A stretch of DNA of 64,000 nucleotides, taken from the NCBI GenBank assembly GCA_948470475.1, contig OX419337.1:38841005-38905004 (forward strand). Reading direction: 5' to 3'. The translations under genes were made by a program, and so were the position numbers. Shown here piece after piece: positions 46,276 through 59,579 of this stretch. Every line of letters starts with the position of its first letter. The stretch's first letter is position 1. The stretch comes from Galaxea fascicularis (lineage: Eukaryota > Cnidaria > Anthozoa > Scleractinia > Euphylliidae). The notes under the pieces are model-generated. The model saw only the letters and a program-made list of their open reading frames with translations. It was not told the origin of the DNA and did no database searches.

Positions 46276-49200
46276 CAGTTATGTTCCCTCTTTATCAGCT
46301 AACTCATCCATTTTCTGAACAACCACATAAATTTCAATCCTGGTTACAAAAAGTGAAAAATTATCCATAACTGATACTCGTAAATTATACCAAGTAAACT
46401 TAACATGAACAACTAAAGTTAAGCAGCAGCAATAAAAATAAGATTTTGACATATTACTAAATTTGGTACCAGCAAAAAAATATATCATAAAACAGGATGA
46501 AGCAGCTTGCTCCTAAACGATTGTTGTTTCCATCAACTTTGTCAATATACAGCTGGAATTTCAATTTCAATTTCACATACTTCACAGATAACAAACATCT
46601 GTGAGCATAAAACTTCCTTAAAACCAGAACTTCAGGGTCTAACAAATTTCCCCCAAAAGGTTTGGCCTTAATCGGTAATAAGTGTTGCCCCATATTTCTG
46701 AGGTTAGGAAAACTTTCACAATTTAAACACCAAGACATTTCATCTTAAATGATCATTGCCTTAATTCTTATGACTTGTCTGTTTGATCAAGTACTAACAC
46801 TGTGAAGAGAAATTAGATGCTGGTCACTATTAGGGCATAAACCCTTTCAACCCTTTAAGCCCCAAGATCAAAATTTAAATTCTCATTTGTTGTAGTAGTC
46901 ATTTGTTGAAGTAGTCACTCTGTAAGAAGAAATTGTTAGGCATTAATATTACCAGAAGTAGGATTCAATAATATAATAAATATATTTTAGAAACAGGCCA
47001 ATGATGTCCAGCTTATTTTCAAAAGAACCCAAAACATTGACAAGGAAAATAGCTAAGAAGCTACTGACACTTGCGTAAGCCTCACTCAGGCCACCGTGCT
47101 GGTAACTTTTTTCTCTTTGAATTTTCCAGGCTATAAATTACAACTAGCCTGAGTTAACTACGGTTTTCATGATGCCAATCTTGGGAGTTGGGCTTTCTAA
47201 AGAGAAGAAGTGTTTTGATCAGCAGGTTGTAATTAACTAAGGCTCTTGACCAAGTTTCATTATCAGATGGCATCTTCAGGAGTCTCAGTCTACAACCCTT
47301 CATCTTAAAGTTGAAGTATTGGAGGAAAAAGACCATAACTACACACTGGCTTGTGTTCTAGAACATCATTTTACAGTAAAATTAAACACACAAGTAAATT
47401 GCTGGCAGTCAGGCTCCAGTTCCTGATCAAGATCTCCTTTCAAATGACTACAATGTCATTCTTTAGAGAAAACTAGGTGGACCAAAGTGGCCCTGTATTC
47501 TGTAGTTGCTCCACTCTGACTATAAAGTCATCATACACTGTATATCTTTTTGAATAATGGGTAATATTGCCTTGTACCTGATCAGAAAGAAAATACAGTT
47601 TCCTTTTGGTGATATTTTAGACGATTTAGTACAATTATGAGAGAAAATGTGATTATTGCAAGACGATGGACCTGACATTTATCAGAAGGCTGGTTGAACT
47701 AACACCACAGCATCAGACATGTGTATTGTCATGAGTTCTGGATGTATGAATTACACAACATACCTGTTTGAATGATACCAGTGATAGATCTATGGCAGTC
47801 TGCTATAATAAGACACTGTGGGTTAAAAATAGCCGTGTTTGTAAGTAGGTATTACGCTTAAATTCCCTTAGCAAACTCAAATGGGCTGTTTTTGTAGTGA
47901 AGCTGTTAAGTTGCCAGTGTGCATGACAATACAGTCAGTCAGAATATTTAGTGAGTCCCAACAGATGCCATTTATGTAAATTGCTTCCAAATCTTCCTGT
48001 CATTTACAGTCGCTAAAAAATGTAGAACAAGACCGCGTCACCATAATTAGTGCCTGGCTTAATAGGAGTTTTAAATGATAATCTTTTAAACAATTTGCAG
48101 TAAGTATTATCGGATGGTAAAATAAATTTCCTCAAAATCTTAAATTTACATCAAGGGAAAAAATATACATCCCCACTCGCCGACAAAATTTGCTTATTTA
48201 AGGCAGCTTAATAATTTTGATAATTTCTGACCGCAAATACAATTATTTTTTTAAGTTAACAGCCTGGCTAACAAAAAGTCGTTTAATTGGTTAGTGTGAA
48301 ACGTTTGGTAAAGGAAGTTTGTTAACGAATTGATTAGTATTCCTGATTCGGGGATATAGAATTAGAAAATTCAACGAATACAATAAATACCAGTCCTGAA
48401 AATGTACAGGTTCAATCACTAAGAAATTCAATTTGGGATCTTTCTTTAAAACGCATGTGCACCTTTATTCAGATCGCTTAAATCATAAACATCTATGTGC
48501 TACTGTTGGAAAGACAATACTTGTGGCATGAAGCTTGCAAACAACTGATATCATACCAATATCGCTCAGCAAGAACCGAAACAACAACAGCCTACCTCTG
48601 GGCCATGTTCACTGACTGACACGGAATCGACGACGCCAAACCATTCGGCAATCCCGGCTGTTTCGATCGCAATGCAGTCTTACCTTTGCCAAGGAGGAAT
48701 ATTGAAGCGCTGAGTTGTTTTTACTTCTTTTGTGTATATTTATAAATACCAAAACTGATCACACAAAGATCGCACATGTCATTTGTTCCACGCACGATCT
48801 AGCGGGAAGCCTGGGATCAAACTGCAGCATTGCATAATATTTGTACAGTAAATTAACCTCCGTTTTTTGCTGAGTAATAATGATGTAGTGACGTCACGTT
48901 ACGTGTGAAGGGATAAATTGCAAAAAAAAACCACAACAACAACGATAACAAACAACAACAACAACAAGAACCATACCTAAAATTGGGATCAATTGTACCA
49001 GAATCCAAAGAGCAGCGGAATATTATATTTTTTCCTATAAATTAGCTGCAACAATGGCTGCTAATGGAGCTACGGTATATGCAAACGTGCCCATACACCA
49101 TTAGCCTACCTAAGAAAAACTAACTCTTAATTACACTCTGATCTTGGTAAAACAATAGCGTTATGCTGTTTTAGGCAATATTATCTGTTTTTGTTTTTCA

Positions 49201-49651
49201 AGTGCGAGTGTCAGTCAGCACGAGAAATGGGGTTTGTGGTTCGCGTTTTGATCCATATTTTAGCATGTTTAGAGCTTTGCTGTGCGGCATTCACGGACAC
49301 CCTCGCCGCTCGAAACATCAGCTCTCGTGCCAGACTCTTTAGCAGTGGGGAACCATTTACCCAACACAACTGATGAAAGGCAGACATTTGGCGCCACTTC
49401 AAGTACTCGCCCACTGATCCAGCAACTAGCTTGCTTCTTTGAACTAACCATTTTACGCCCAAGTCAACCGTTTGCAGTTTATTGTTTCTCTTTTGTTGGT
49501 TTGTTGGTTTGCTTGTTTATAATACGAAATCGAGAAAACAAGTAAGCTAATCAAACATTAGAACATATAGAAACCGATGACCAAGCCTACGCGAAATTAG
49601 TGCTTATGCAAAAATGTTTGGCATCCGAGAGGAGACAACAGGGGAAATAAA

Positions 49652-49740
49652 TACAGTCAACTTTCTCATAGCAACCACTTCTCGTAAGCCACCACTTTGT
49701 CGTGCACCATGGGTGGTCGGTTATCAGAGAGTTGACTGTA
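49652..49740. repeat. MITE-like inverted repeat, 89 bp
   Basis: TACAGTCAACTTTCTC at the left is matched by GAGAGTTGACTGTA at the right. The inner CATAGCAACCAC and GGTCGGTTATC partly pair. Confidence 0.7.
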
Positions 49741-49801
49741 ACATTAAGATCAGAATAATACGACCCGCAAACAACTACTGTGTCTATCATTTAAAGATTC
49801 A

Positions 49802-50022
49802 TTATATCTCTCACTTAGCATGCGCGCTGTGATTGGTCGATTTTGCGGGCCGTAACTGTTCTAAAAGTGACGGCCCGCTGATTTGTGAAAGTTTCCTTTC
49901 CCGCGCTCCAGATAAACCTCAGAGATATAATAATATCTTACTAACCTTGCTTTCGTACTGTAGAATATAGCCCTCAGAATTGATCGATCGCTGCGCGCGT
50001 TCTAACCGATCGAGAGATATAA
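49802..50022. repeat. Second copy of the TTATATCTCT-ended element
   Basis: It begins with TTATATCTCTCAC and ends with CGAGAGATATAA. It shares GCGCTGTGATTGGTC, GCGGGCCGTA, ACGGCCCGCT and CTCAGAGATATAATA with 36111-36365. Confidence 0.75.
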
Positions 50023-50034
50023 AGAGGGTATGTC

Positions 50035-50545
50035 AGGGAGACGAGAATTTAGTTTTATCAACCGAATTAATAATGTAAATTGGCCACCGTACAAGCAGGG
50101 ATTACGTTTCAAGCATTAACCCTTTGTCACAGCAAATCGAGGCATTATGGACAGTATGAGCTACACTATATGGTGGTAACGTGGTAAGGTGAAAACCAGG
50201 AATACATTAATTGAATGAATAGCGTTAGTTGATATTGTGGGGAGTAATTAAGGGTGCCGATTTGGAACTTTATATAATTAGTTCAAAATGCTTGCGGCTC
50301 TCCGGAGTACCTGGATGCAGGGAAACGCCGCAAATCGCTATATGCTGTTTGGACGGGTTAAGGAGATTAAAATGTCGAGCGACTGGTTTGGATGCCTCTT
50401 TGTCAACTTTCTCAACATCGCAAATCGAAGGTGTTCGCGGAATCGGTCGCCTATAGTCGTCTCTCTGTTTTGCGGATTGATTCTTCAAGCCCCTTAGCAT
50501 ATCACAGCCATTACTGGTTAATGTGTTTAATTTCCCTTCCAGCAC
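50035..50545 (-). mobile_element. Truncated Penelope-like element (GIY-YIG remnant plus 3' repeat)
   Basis: The minus-strand frame 50545-50270 contains KPVARHFNLLNPSKQHIAIC and GTPESRKHFEL, the carboxyl part of a GIY-YIG endonuclease domain as found after the reverse transcriptase of Penelope-like elements. Downstream on the same strand (50130-50040) is a worn copy of the terminal repeat seen at 14955-15300, with the hammerhead-like CTGACGA decayed to TGTGACAA. Everything upstream of the endonuclease remnant is missing, as expected for a 5'-truncated insertion. Confidence 0.68.
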
Positions 50546-51634
50546 TACTATACATTAACATTGGTAAGCAATATTGCTAACAACTGATAATACTTTTCGT
50601 ACCTATACTATACAAGCCATATTTAACTTAAGATGAGGCTACTGGGAGCAAAATACCCGACGCTATGCCAATACGGGTATTTCCAAACGTTTTTTGAAGG
50701 CTCACACATAAAGATTTCCATTTGAATTTTTTAATTTTGTTACGAACGCCGCAGCTTGTCAACTTCACTGAACAGCTGTTCCATCAAGTAGATCTCATAG
50801 TCGTTCTTCTTTACTCGCTACATCCGCAACTTTATCTTCGTCGGCAAAAGAAGGCTCTAAATAGAATCAAGCAAAGTTAACTTATGCCTTCTCATGCATG
50901 TACAAAAAAGTCGTTGAATATCATTTTACTCCAGTGGTGATTCGAGTGTTGGAATGTGGAGAACAAGGAAATAAGAAAAGCAAAAATATGTAAATATATA
51001 CAAAATAACTGTACGAATATCAGATCAGTAATCAGTCTACAGAGTCTCTTCTGTCATTTCATCCGCAGAACAGTCTTAAATGTGATTCTAACTTTTGAAT
51101 CAGTAGAAATGAAGCCATTCGGTTGCGCACCCCTCTTCAGCTCTGCACAGTACTTACGACACAATGTGTCTTTTCTGAGCAGCAGATAGCGTGATGCTGC
51201 TTATTATTCATTCATCCATCCATCCATTCATCATTCGTTCGTCCGTCCGTGGGGCATGTAGCAGCTCTCGTAAGGTCTCACGAGATTGCCTTCCAACCCT
51301 TCAGGTGAACAAAAGAACAAACAACACAAACAATGGACCCTATCCCTAAAACAATAGTGCTACACTACGCCTGCCTATGAAATTTAGAGCTTATGAGAGC
51401 TGCAACAGTACCCCCGTCCGTCCGTTCGTTTAAGTGTTGCTAGGAAGCCTTAAAGTCTCGGATTAATGAGAAACCTAAAGCCGAGATGTTTTTAAGGGAA
51501 AACGTTGGTTATTTGCGGCAAGGAAATTTTGTGGACGTTCTCAGTGTGCCGACTTAAATAAAGCTGTTGAGACAAAATTCTTTGTGACACCATGCATGAT
51601 ATCGCTGCGTTGTAGAAGATCAGACATCTCTTAC

Positions 51635-54600
51635 TTGAGACAATCCTGTAGACATAATTAGCGTCCGCGCCTCCTCCACAAGCGTCAGAACCCTGGGGAC
51701 AAGTCTGATTATTGTTCTGGAAGCAATTTTGTGATGGGCCATGTTTGTTGTACCTTTGACTTGCATGAGTAGCGCTCCAGCATTCACCTAACAAAGGCAA
51801 TTGAGAAACGTGTGTTTCTGCAAGTGATCAACTTAAGAAGAAGACGCTTGGCGAATCAACGGAGAACGACAGAAGAAACGACAACAATAAACCTTATCGA
51901 TCAAAATACAAAATAATGTTTTCATATCTTACGATTTTTCCAACTCGTTTAAGTTGGACTGTACTAGCGAATTGTTCAGGAACTAAATTATTAGAGAGGG
52001 CATTGAAGTCAGGAAAAAGCAAAACTTCGCAATCAAACCCTCGAGCCCACAGCATGCCCACAGCATTTCTGGTTGAATTTGAGGTAGCACTGATTTAACT
52101 GGCGATTTCAATTTTCGCGCACTCTAGTTTTAGCCAGAATGAATTTGCTCCTGTTTTGAATTCGTGAAAATTTTCGAAGGAAACACTGTAGATGGTAATA
52201 TTGCTGAGGAGAATTTACAAGTTGATATTGCTTACCGTGGTTATGCACTCCAAACATGCTGTACCCCTTTTGATTGGCTTGTCTCGCGCATCTACAAAGT
52301 AGTTTTTTGAATTCGCCTTGCCACTTGATTCCATATTCCATCATTACCCCGTCGAATTTAGAACTGGTTGGGTTAACTTCGTTCACAAGCTCTGTAGTGA
52401 AAGCTCGATTGATTGCATTTTCACCATGACAACCAACGGGTTCAAAGGTTATCTCGCACGGGGCATCTATTAAGAAAAGATCCCGGATGGAAAATTATTT
52501 TAATACAGAAGACTATTTGTTCCCTCTATTACCTGTTTTCTAGATATGCAGCTCAGTTGTTACTGGCAAGGGATGTAGTTTCATGATCGTGCAAAGATAT
52601 TTACTGGCTTGCTGACGCTAAAAAACATAGCCGAGTTATTATCATTCTTCTTGTCGAAATTGTTAGTACAGTCTACAATTGCTCCACTCAGAGCTTGTGG
52701 TGATTCAGATTATGTTGGTTTGTTTACATTTTAAAATGCCTTGCACTTTGATTTGAAATCTCAAATACTCATAAACTCTACGCGCAACAATATGAAAGTA
52801 AAAAGAGGAACCAACCTGAGAGTCGATAAACTGCGTTGGCGAAGTTCTTTCCTGCGCAGAATTTTTGGTAAGGTTTGCACGTCTCAAAGCACTGGTCCTG
52901 ACAATCGCCTGACACACCTCTGTTAGCATATGTGTCTTCTCCGTGAGGTCCACTCCAACATTCCCCTTTGGTAATGACAGGGTATATAGAGTGGTTTTCA
53001 ACTGCGTAACTCTTTTGTCTATAAGTTTTGTATTACTTCCTTCCCTGATTGACAACATTGTTGGGAGGGGAGGGGGTGGAAAGTTTGAGCATAGGCCATA
53101 ATAACAATTCGATCTTGTGGGACAAATGAGATCAGAAGCCGCTATGCTCAAATTAAAATTTCAGACTGCCATATATAAGCTAAATTACTACGATCCTATT
53201 TGATGTTTTCTCTTTGCTGCCCTTTCGATATCTGTCGTGTTAAAAATGCCCTTACGATATAAGCTACACCGATTAATAAGATCTTTTGAAAGTTCTATAT
53301 TACCTTTCAGAATGGACGGTGTAAACGAAAGATTTGATTGATCTGGACGTACGGGAGTTTGATATTAAACCACGGATGTAAAATGTCGTCATGGAATGTC
53401 AAATCAGAATGTATAAACTAATAATTAGTGCCCCCACTGCAAAACCAAAAAAACACGCGCAAAGCCATGACCATGTTGATCATCCAGGCCCATGATTTCT
53501 GCTCGTTTAAGGGAGCCTCCACTCCTAGAGCAATTGACGCTAAATTATCGCAAATAACTATTTTAAAACATGAACAAAAAATTAATATAACTATCGCCTA
53601 TTTTCTCTTTTAAATTTCACGGGTGCCGCCATTTTGGATTTTATGATGTGATCTGGTTGGCCAGTTGTTTAACACAAAACCGTTTTTGCTTCAATAGCAG
53701 CAATCAATTGCCGTTATGAAATCCATGGCAAGTGAAAACAGGCGATAAATACTAATCAATTTTATTTTACATTTCACACTTAAAAAAAGTTTGGAATCAT
53801 CTTCAATTTGTTGTAAGACTAAACAGGGGGGTTGGTTTCCCGGAGACCTGAACTTTTTCCTATGGGGCTTGGAGCCCTATCATTTCACTAATTGGAGCCC
53901 GGACAACTTTTGCCTGGATCCCTCACTCGCTGAAGCAAATGTTCTAGAGTCCTAGAGCTCCGAAAAATTAATCCTGCAATCCTGGAGCCCTGCCCTTTCA
54001 GGCCCGTAGCCCTGGAGCCCTAAATCCGATGGGACCCTGACTAAAGGTTCCTTTTGCCGTACCATAGTACTGCACTCCAAATGTCGTGTACCCCTTTGCC
54101 TTTGCTAGTTCGGCACAACGGCAAACAAACTCCAGAAGATAGGCATCCCAGTTCCTCCAGTCGATTGACTGTCCACTGTATATCTTCAACACTCTCTCCC
54201 TGTCCGTCATGATGTATTCAGGTAGCGGTCGAGGTCCTATTTTGTTGTCTTTGAAGCAGCCGATCCTCTCAAAATCCAAACCACAGTCAGATGCTAATAA
54301 ATAGATAAAAAAGATTGGTGTGCTAAGGAAATGGACACGGTCATTTGGTTTATAGTCGACACACTTCTAAAGATAGAGAAACTGTTGGCGATATTGCAAC
54401 CAGAAAAAACAAATGAATTTTTTGGCTCTTAATTCATTTTATTTATGTATCTACTAGTTAACTTGTTATTTATTCAGGGTTTGCCCTATATATGTCACCA
54501 AGGACAATTACCTTTTGGTCATAACGAGCATGATGGTGTGGTAATGATGATGATGATGATGCCAAGAAAGGATTTTCAGGGAAATGAAACAAACACGATA

Positions 54601-55344
54601 CAAACAAATACTTCACATGTAACAAAATATGCTTTGGAGTAGAGGGAACAATTGAATTCGGCGCCATGTTGTAAGACAACTCTAACTAGCGGACAGGTGG
54701 AACTTGAACCAGGAACAGCGTTTCAAACAGAAGGAAAGAAACAACAAATCTTACCTAATTCGTAAACAAAGTTTGTACTTTGTTCGCCAATGCAATTCCT
54801 ATCAAGAGCACCACACCTCGCATAGTCATCAGCGACGCATGAACTTGATTTTGGGAACGTCTTTAGGTCGTAAGAACCAGGTCCGCTCCAGCACTCCCCT
54901 GCCGGAAAAACAGTCTATAATTAATAACAAGTTATTATTTAATTTATTGATATCTAGGTGTAAAGTCAACAATACTCGACATCATAAAATGTGATTTATT
55001 CTATACTTCACACGCGTACTAGAAGAAAAATTCCAAGTTTTCCCAAAAGGAGTCAAGCCTTTGACCCTCCGATAACCGTAGCTCAGATGCTTGTTTAGTG
55101 ATAGTACGATTTTCAGGAGAGTCGAGTAATAAACTCGGTTCAATTGGCCGATCTGATCGGTGAATGTCGGTAGGTGGCAAATTCATTAACGATTGGAGTG
55201 AAGTGATTTGTACTTTTAGTAATATTCTAAAAAAACTGTATCTTCACTGCAAAAACAGTAACATGGGTTGAACACGTCGTAGCAATGTGTTTACCGTTGC
55301 TAAGCAACAGTAGCCAGTGCACTTGGCAGCTGAGGACAAACTTT

Positions 55345-55392
<48 letters not shown>

Positions 55393-56199
55393 TGGATGAT
55401 GCATATGAAAGAAATCATATGTGAACTGCGGATATGAAATCAAATGAAGAATGATCGTCGCAGTTGTGATCGCAATTTTTTGCTATTGCGTAAAGAAGCC
55501 TGAAAAAAATTCAGGACTTCAACGGAGCTTGAACCCGTGACCTCGCGATTCCAGTGCGATGCTCTACCAACTGAGTTATGAAGCCACTGACGTTGGATAT
55601 GATATAATCATTCTGACTACGTACTTATTGGAAAGGACTGTTTGTTGAAGTTAGCGAAATAAAGAAGTTTGAAGTCACAACTTTAAAAGTAAGCTTTTAT
55701 GGTGGTTCGAAGGTCTACATGCAGAATTCACTCAAAGAGCTTGTCACATTGTGCGAAACTCCCAAGAGCTTTAGAAACCTTTAGCCTGACAAGTTTTAAA
55801 ACCTTCAATGATTAATCTGAGCTATGGCTACAAACGCGGTCACTAATTTGCAAATTTCATGTCCTCCCCAATTCTAGTTATTTGATACGTAATATAAAAT
55901 ACTTTACACAAATTAAGTCACATGGCCCCAATCCCAAATGACTCATTGGAGCTCACCATAGAACTGCAGACCAAAAACTTTCCATCCCTTTGCCTTGACA
56001 ATTTTAGCGCATCTGCAGGCAAACGCTGGCATGTAATTGTTCCAGTCGATCCAATCTATCCTGCGACCGCCATATACCTTACTCTCTGGGTCTCTCTCGT
56101 TCAATACTTGTATTTTAAGCACACGATTAGCAAGGTTGTCTCTATAACAGCCCTTGGCCTTGTATGGAACTTGACATGAACTACAGCGCCATCCTTCAA
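51635..56199 (-). CDS. Tandem Cys-rich module protein (partial), at least 6 exons
   Basis: Exons: 56199-55957, 54898-54755, 54293-54063, 52965-52816, 52466-52236, 51787-51635. Every one starts and ends in phase 1 with GT/AG borders. They form three A+B exon pairs, each encoding one module of about 120 residues. The A exon reads GC(Y/F/H)xxN, a variable part, W-x-Y/F, CRCAxxxxxKG(W/Y)xxFG(L/V), ending at a Gly codon split across the junction. The B exon continues ECWS, then 4-8 further Cys, ending N-x-VY. Module 2 has two extra Cys (QCFETC). The pattern resembles the extracellular GC...FA-Q-GG-C modules of marine invertebrate surface proteins, but I know no named family. Secretion is inferred from Cys content. 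The signal-peptide exon is not identified. At the 3' end either a GTAAGA donor at 51634 leads to an unseen exon, or the frame reads on to a stop at 51492. Confidence 0.75.
55346..55585 (-). repeat. tRNA-derived SINE with (ATT)n tail
   Basis: On the minus strand, 55585-55514 folds as a tRNA: a 7-bp acceptor stem (GGCTTCA with TGAAGTC), a D-arm CTCAGTTGGTAGAGC and a T-arm GGGTTCAAGCTCC. The body continues with CTGAATTTTTTTCAGG and a CATATCCGCAGTTCA block, and ends in a (ATT)n run (55391-55346). It is not a functional tRNA, since the would-be anticodon GGA (Ser) lacks the long variable arm of tRNA-Ser and the stem is imperfect. It sits in the first intron of the Cys-rich module gene. Confidence 0.8.
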
Positions 56200-56429
56200 C
56201 TAGAGACAAAGAGATGATAGAAGATGATTCCAGAGAAATGGATATCCTTTTAAGAGATTTGGGTTGTTTCGGCTTTCAAACAGGAGTAGCTTGGTACATC
56301 GCCAGTTGTTAATTCAGTAAGAGAATAAAGGGTATATGAATTGGACAGACTCTGTACTTTAGACTGAGCCTAACCATTAGTATTGTATAAGACTTGATAC
56401 TCTTAACTGAGGGGTCAAGTTCAGGCAAC

Positions 56430-56664
56430 AACGGTAACGGTAACGATAACGATAACTATAACGATAACGATGACGATAACTATGTCGATATCGATAACGA
56501 CAACGATAACGATGACGATGACGATAATGATAACGTTAACGTTAACGTTAATTAACGATAACGATAACGGTGACGACAACGATGACGATAACGATAACGA
56601 TAACGACGACGATGACGACAACGATGACGACAACGATGACGACGACGATAATAGTAACAATAAC
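56430..56664. repeat. Compound microsatellite (GATAAC / GACGAT)n
   Basis: About 235 bp of hexamer and trimer variants: AACGGT, AACGAT, GATGAC, GACGAC and a central GTTAACGTTAACGTTAA. Open frames on both strands across it encode Asp/Asn or Ser/Leu/Val-Ile runs and are products of the repeat. Confidence 0.93.
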
Positions 56665-57592
56665 ATTCCGCTATTTGAGAACTTGAACAAACGGCGAGTC
56701 CACATCAGGATCTCCTGATCCTATCCACTTCTTATTCTTAAATCGATCGTTTTGTTTACCCATACAACAATCCGATCGAGATAAAAACAAAAAGAAAACA
56801 CTAATCATGTTAATGATCTTTTTAATGAAATGAAATTCTCGACTGTGCCAAAAATTAAAGAAGGTAACATAATCTCCCTTGATGTCTGCTTTATCATCAC
56901 AGGGCACCCAACGAGAGGTGATTGGCAGTATGAACTATTACCTCCCATCAATTTGAATTTCTCTGCTTTCCGTGCAAGTAAATGCGACTACTTTCTCCCA
57001 TCGAAACTGTTGATAGAAACAAGATCAAAAGCCCTCATGTAGGAGGCATCTGTGAAAGCTACCCAAATAGAGTGAGTAAATAATGCAAATTGCTTGCTAA
57101 GAAACTTATGCTCCCCGGCGGCCGGCGGGTTAGCTTTGATGTGTATTGTTTGAAAGGATATATTAGTTTCTTGGTTTTGAACTTACATTTAATTCTTCAT
57201 TTCAAAACAATATCTTATTACTGATAAATGAGAAATACAATTCAACTAATGTGAAATTTGTTTCAAAAATACAGTATCCATGGCAACCGAACTACTTATG
57301 GAAACGGAAAATTAATTAGTTCCGCGAAGCACATCTAATAAAAAATTGAGTGGTTAGCGCTAACATATTTTAATGTAATTTACTTATTCCAAGGAGCAAC
57401 CGAGAGGCGATCGCGACTAAAACCTTATTATATTTTCTTTTTTAATTTCGATTTCAGTTCTAACCCATCCTTTCTACTCCTTTTCTATATTTTAAAACCA
57501 GTGTCATATGTAATCCAATCAATCCTAGATTCAAATTTTCGCGCAAGCAGAATTGCTAAGAAGAAATCCCTGCTGGCTGAATTTGACATTTA

Positions 57593-57745
57593 AAGAAAAG
57601 CTACTGAGCAGTACTCTCCTCGGCGGCGCCATTTATGATGTCGTGTAAAATGGTTCCAACTTTTGAGTCCGCGGATTAAATCCTAACGTGTAAACGTAAC
57701 CATTGAAATGAAAGCTACTAAGCAGTACTTTCATTATGTTGCAGA
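57593..57745 (+). repeat. Dispersed unit of the 104-bp repeat
   Basis: AAAGCTACTGAGCAGTACT, AAATGGTTCCAACTTTTGAG and ATGAAAGCTACTAAGCAGTA match the tandem array at 34440-35245 with substitutions. Confidence 0.7.
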
Positions 57746-59579
57746 AGATAGTCCTACCATCTGAGTATGTGGATGACTTAAAACCCGACTGAGCAATTCT
57801 TCTATTTGCCTTGATAAAGTAAAAAGAACAATTTTCTTCATCAGTCTCAATTTTGACCACTCTAGGTAAAGTCACCGGTCTAAACTGCAAACTCTGGAAG
57901 TATATTCAAGACCTCTTTTAAGCGATTGATAAGACACTGGCCAAGGTTCAAAACTAGGTATATGTCAAATTTCCTGGCTAGACAAAAATAGTTAGTCAGC
58001 ACCCCCAACAGGGTTATAAGTTTAGAAATTATTCACGCAATTCTGTACTGGTCCTCACAGTGTTATATACTGCTTGCCCAAGGATTGAATAACTCAGCAC
58101 GAGGAATTCCAAAGCTACTGTACGATCATTTAAGATATCTGTCTCCCCGAGTACTGGAAACACAAAAGGTTTACGAAAAAAGCTTTTAAATTTGAGTTAA
58201 GCAAACCCAGAATCCAGTTAAATAATTCTAACTTTATCGGTCAGTACACACTGATTAGTGACCACATTTTTAGACGGATTGATATCATATCCATCTCAGG
58301 TCAGGAAGCCCTTAGAATTTTGGTTTTAAAACTGTTATCTAGCACGCTTATTACTAAATGTTTTCAAACACTACCCTCTAACATTTATGAGCCGGTATAA
58401 ACTGTAAATACCTTGGTAACACAACGTAGAGCAGAGGATAACGAAGCTAAACATGCAGGATACCATGTGGAAGCTGGCGAAGTAAATGAAAGTATCTTAA
58501 AGGCTGCAGTCAATATTTTCTTCGTTTTCCCCGTTCAGTGTCTGACAAACTTTGAAGTGACTGTTGGCTTGTTACGGGAACCAAAACTGATTATATATAA
58601 TTTAACGCGTTGTGTCAACAGTCATCGAAAATTAGCATGGAATTATTTCAGGAACGAAGCAATAACTTAACGAAAAAGAACTTTCTGACAGGTGCAAATA
58701 GAAAAGTGCCCATCACCCGCTCCATTAACAGAAGTGTTCTTGAAAATTGTTCGAGGTAGGAGTTTCACAGAGATCTGTAGCACACGGTATGTTTATATAA
58801 CAACGGTGGAGTAAAAATGTTCAGTCCAGGATGAAATTGAGAATGTTCAAAAGAAGGGTGTATTTCAAGCGAAAATCTGTACATATTTTTCATCTGCTTT
58901 AGTTAGAAAAGTTCACAAAAACAAGCAAAAAAGACAATCGCTTTGGGTTTCTATTTATTTATGAGCACGTATTCGAGCCTTTTTTTCCCATGGCGTCTTG
59001 ATAAATATAGAGATCTATGTCCTCTGTTGGCAGGGTATGAAGCGGCACTAGGACACGTCTGTCGTAATTAAATTTGTGAGCTAGAGTATTGTGAGTTTAA
59101 ACTTAGATCTAATGAATGTTTTCTTAAGCTAAAATTAAGTATTAACTAAATAATCTCGCAAAAATGTTTGCGTCAACTTGACAGGCAGTTCCATTTTGAA
59201 CCAATCACAGCGGAGTGTCTATAATTTAGCAGGCGTGAATTTAATCAAATACGTTTTTACGGTCGCTAATACTACAAACGTTTACAAATCTTTAATTCTG
59301 TTTTTATATTTTTTAGATTAAACCAAGAAAACGTTTTGATGGATAATTAGATTTTTTATAGTTAAAGCACGCATTCGCTTTGAGCTACCTTGAATGCAGA
59401 CTAATAACATTCCTGTATGGTTCCACCTGCAGACTTATTTCAGAGAATCAAACGTTGAAATCAGCTGATACAAACTGTCCGGCAACAGAAAGAAAGATAC
59501 CGCCAGCTCAGCCACGTTCACGTAAATACACAGTTCAGGATTTCATCCACATAGTCAAAAGCTCTGACAATATATAAAA

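Larger units (their letters stand above)
46276..51634. other. Intergenic, upstream of ITPRID-like gene; mobile-element remnants
   Basis: About 5.4 kb. The proximal 2.5 kb should contain the promoter and any 5' untranslated exon of the ITPRID-like gene, but I cannot place them. The distal part carries MITE-like elements (49652-49740, 49802-50022) and a truncated Penelope-like element (50035-50545). The frames at 49211-49545 look repeat-derived. Confidence 0.55.

Noticed and set aside
49211..49545. Overlapping frames on both strands that look protein-like
   Set aside because: The sequence resembles a dispersed coral repeat, with no start context, splice signals or domain.
55514..55585. A functional tRNA-Ser gene (anticodon GGA)
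   Set aside because: It lacks the long variable arm, has an imperfect anticodon stem, and is followed by a SINE body and tail.
56421..56718. Asp/Asn-rich and Ser/Val/Ile-rich proteins on both strands
   Set aside because: They are translations of a compound microsatellite.
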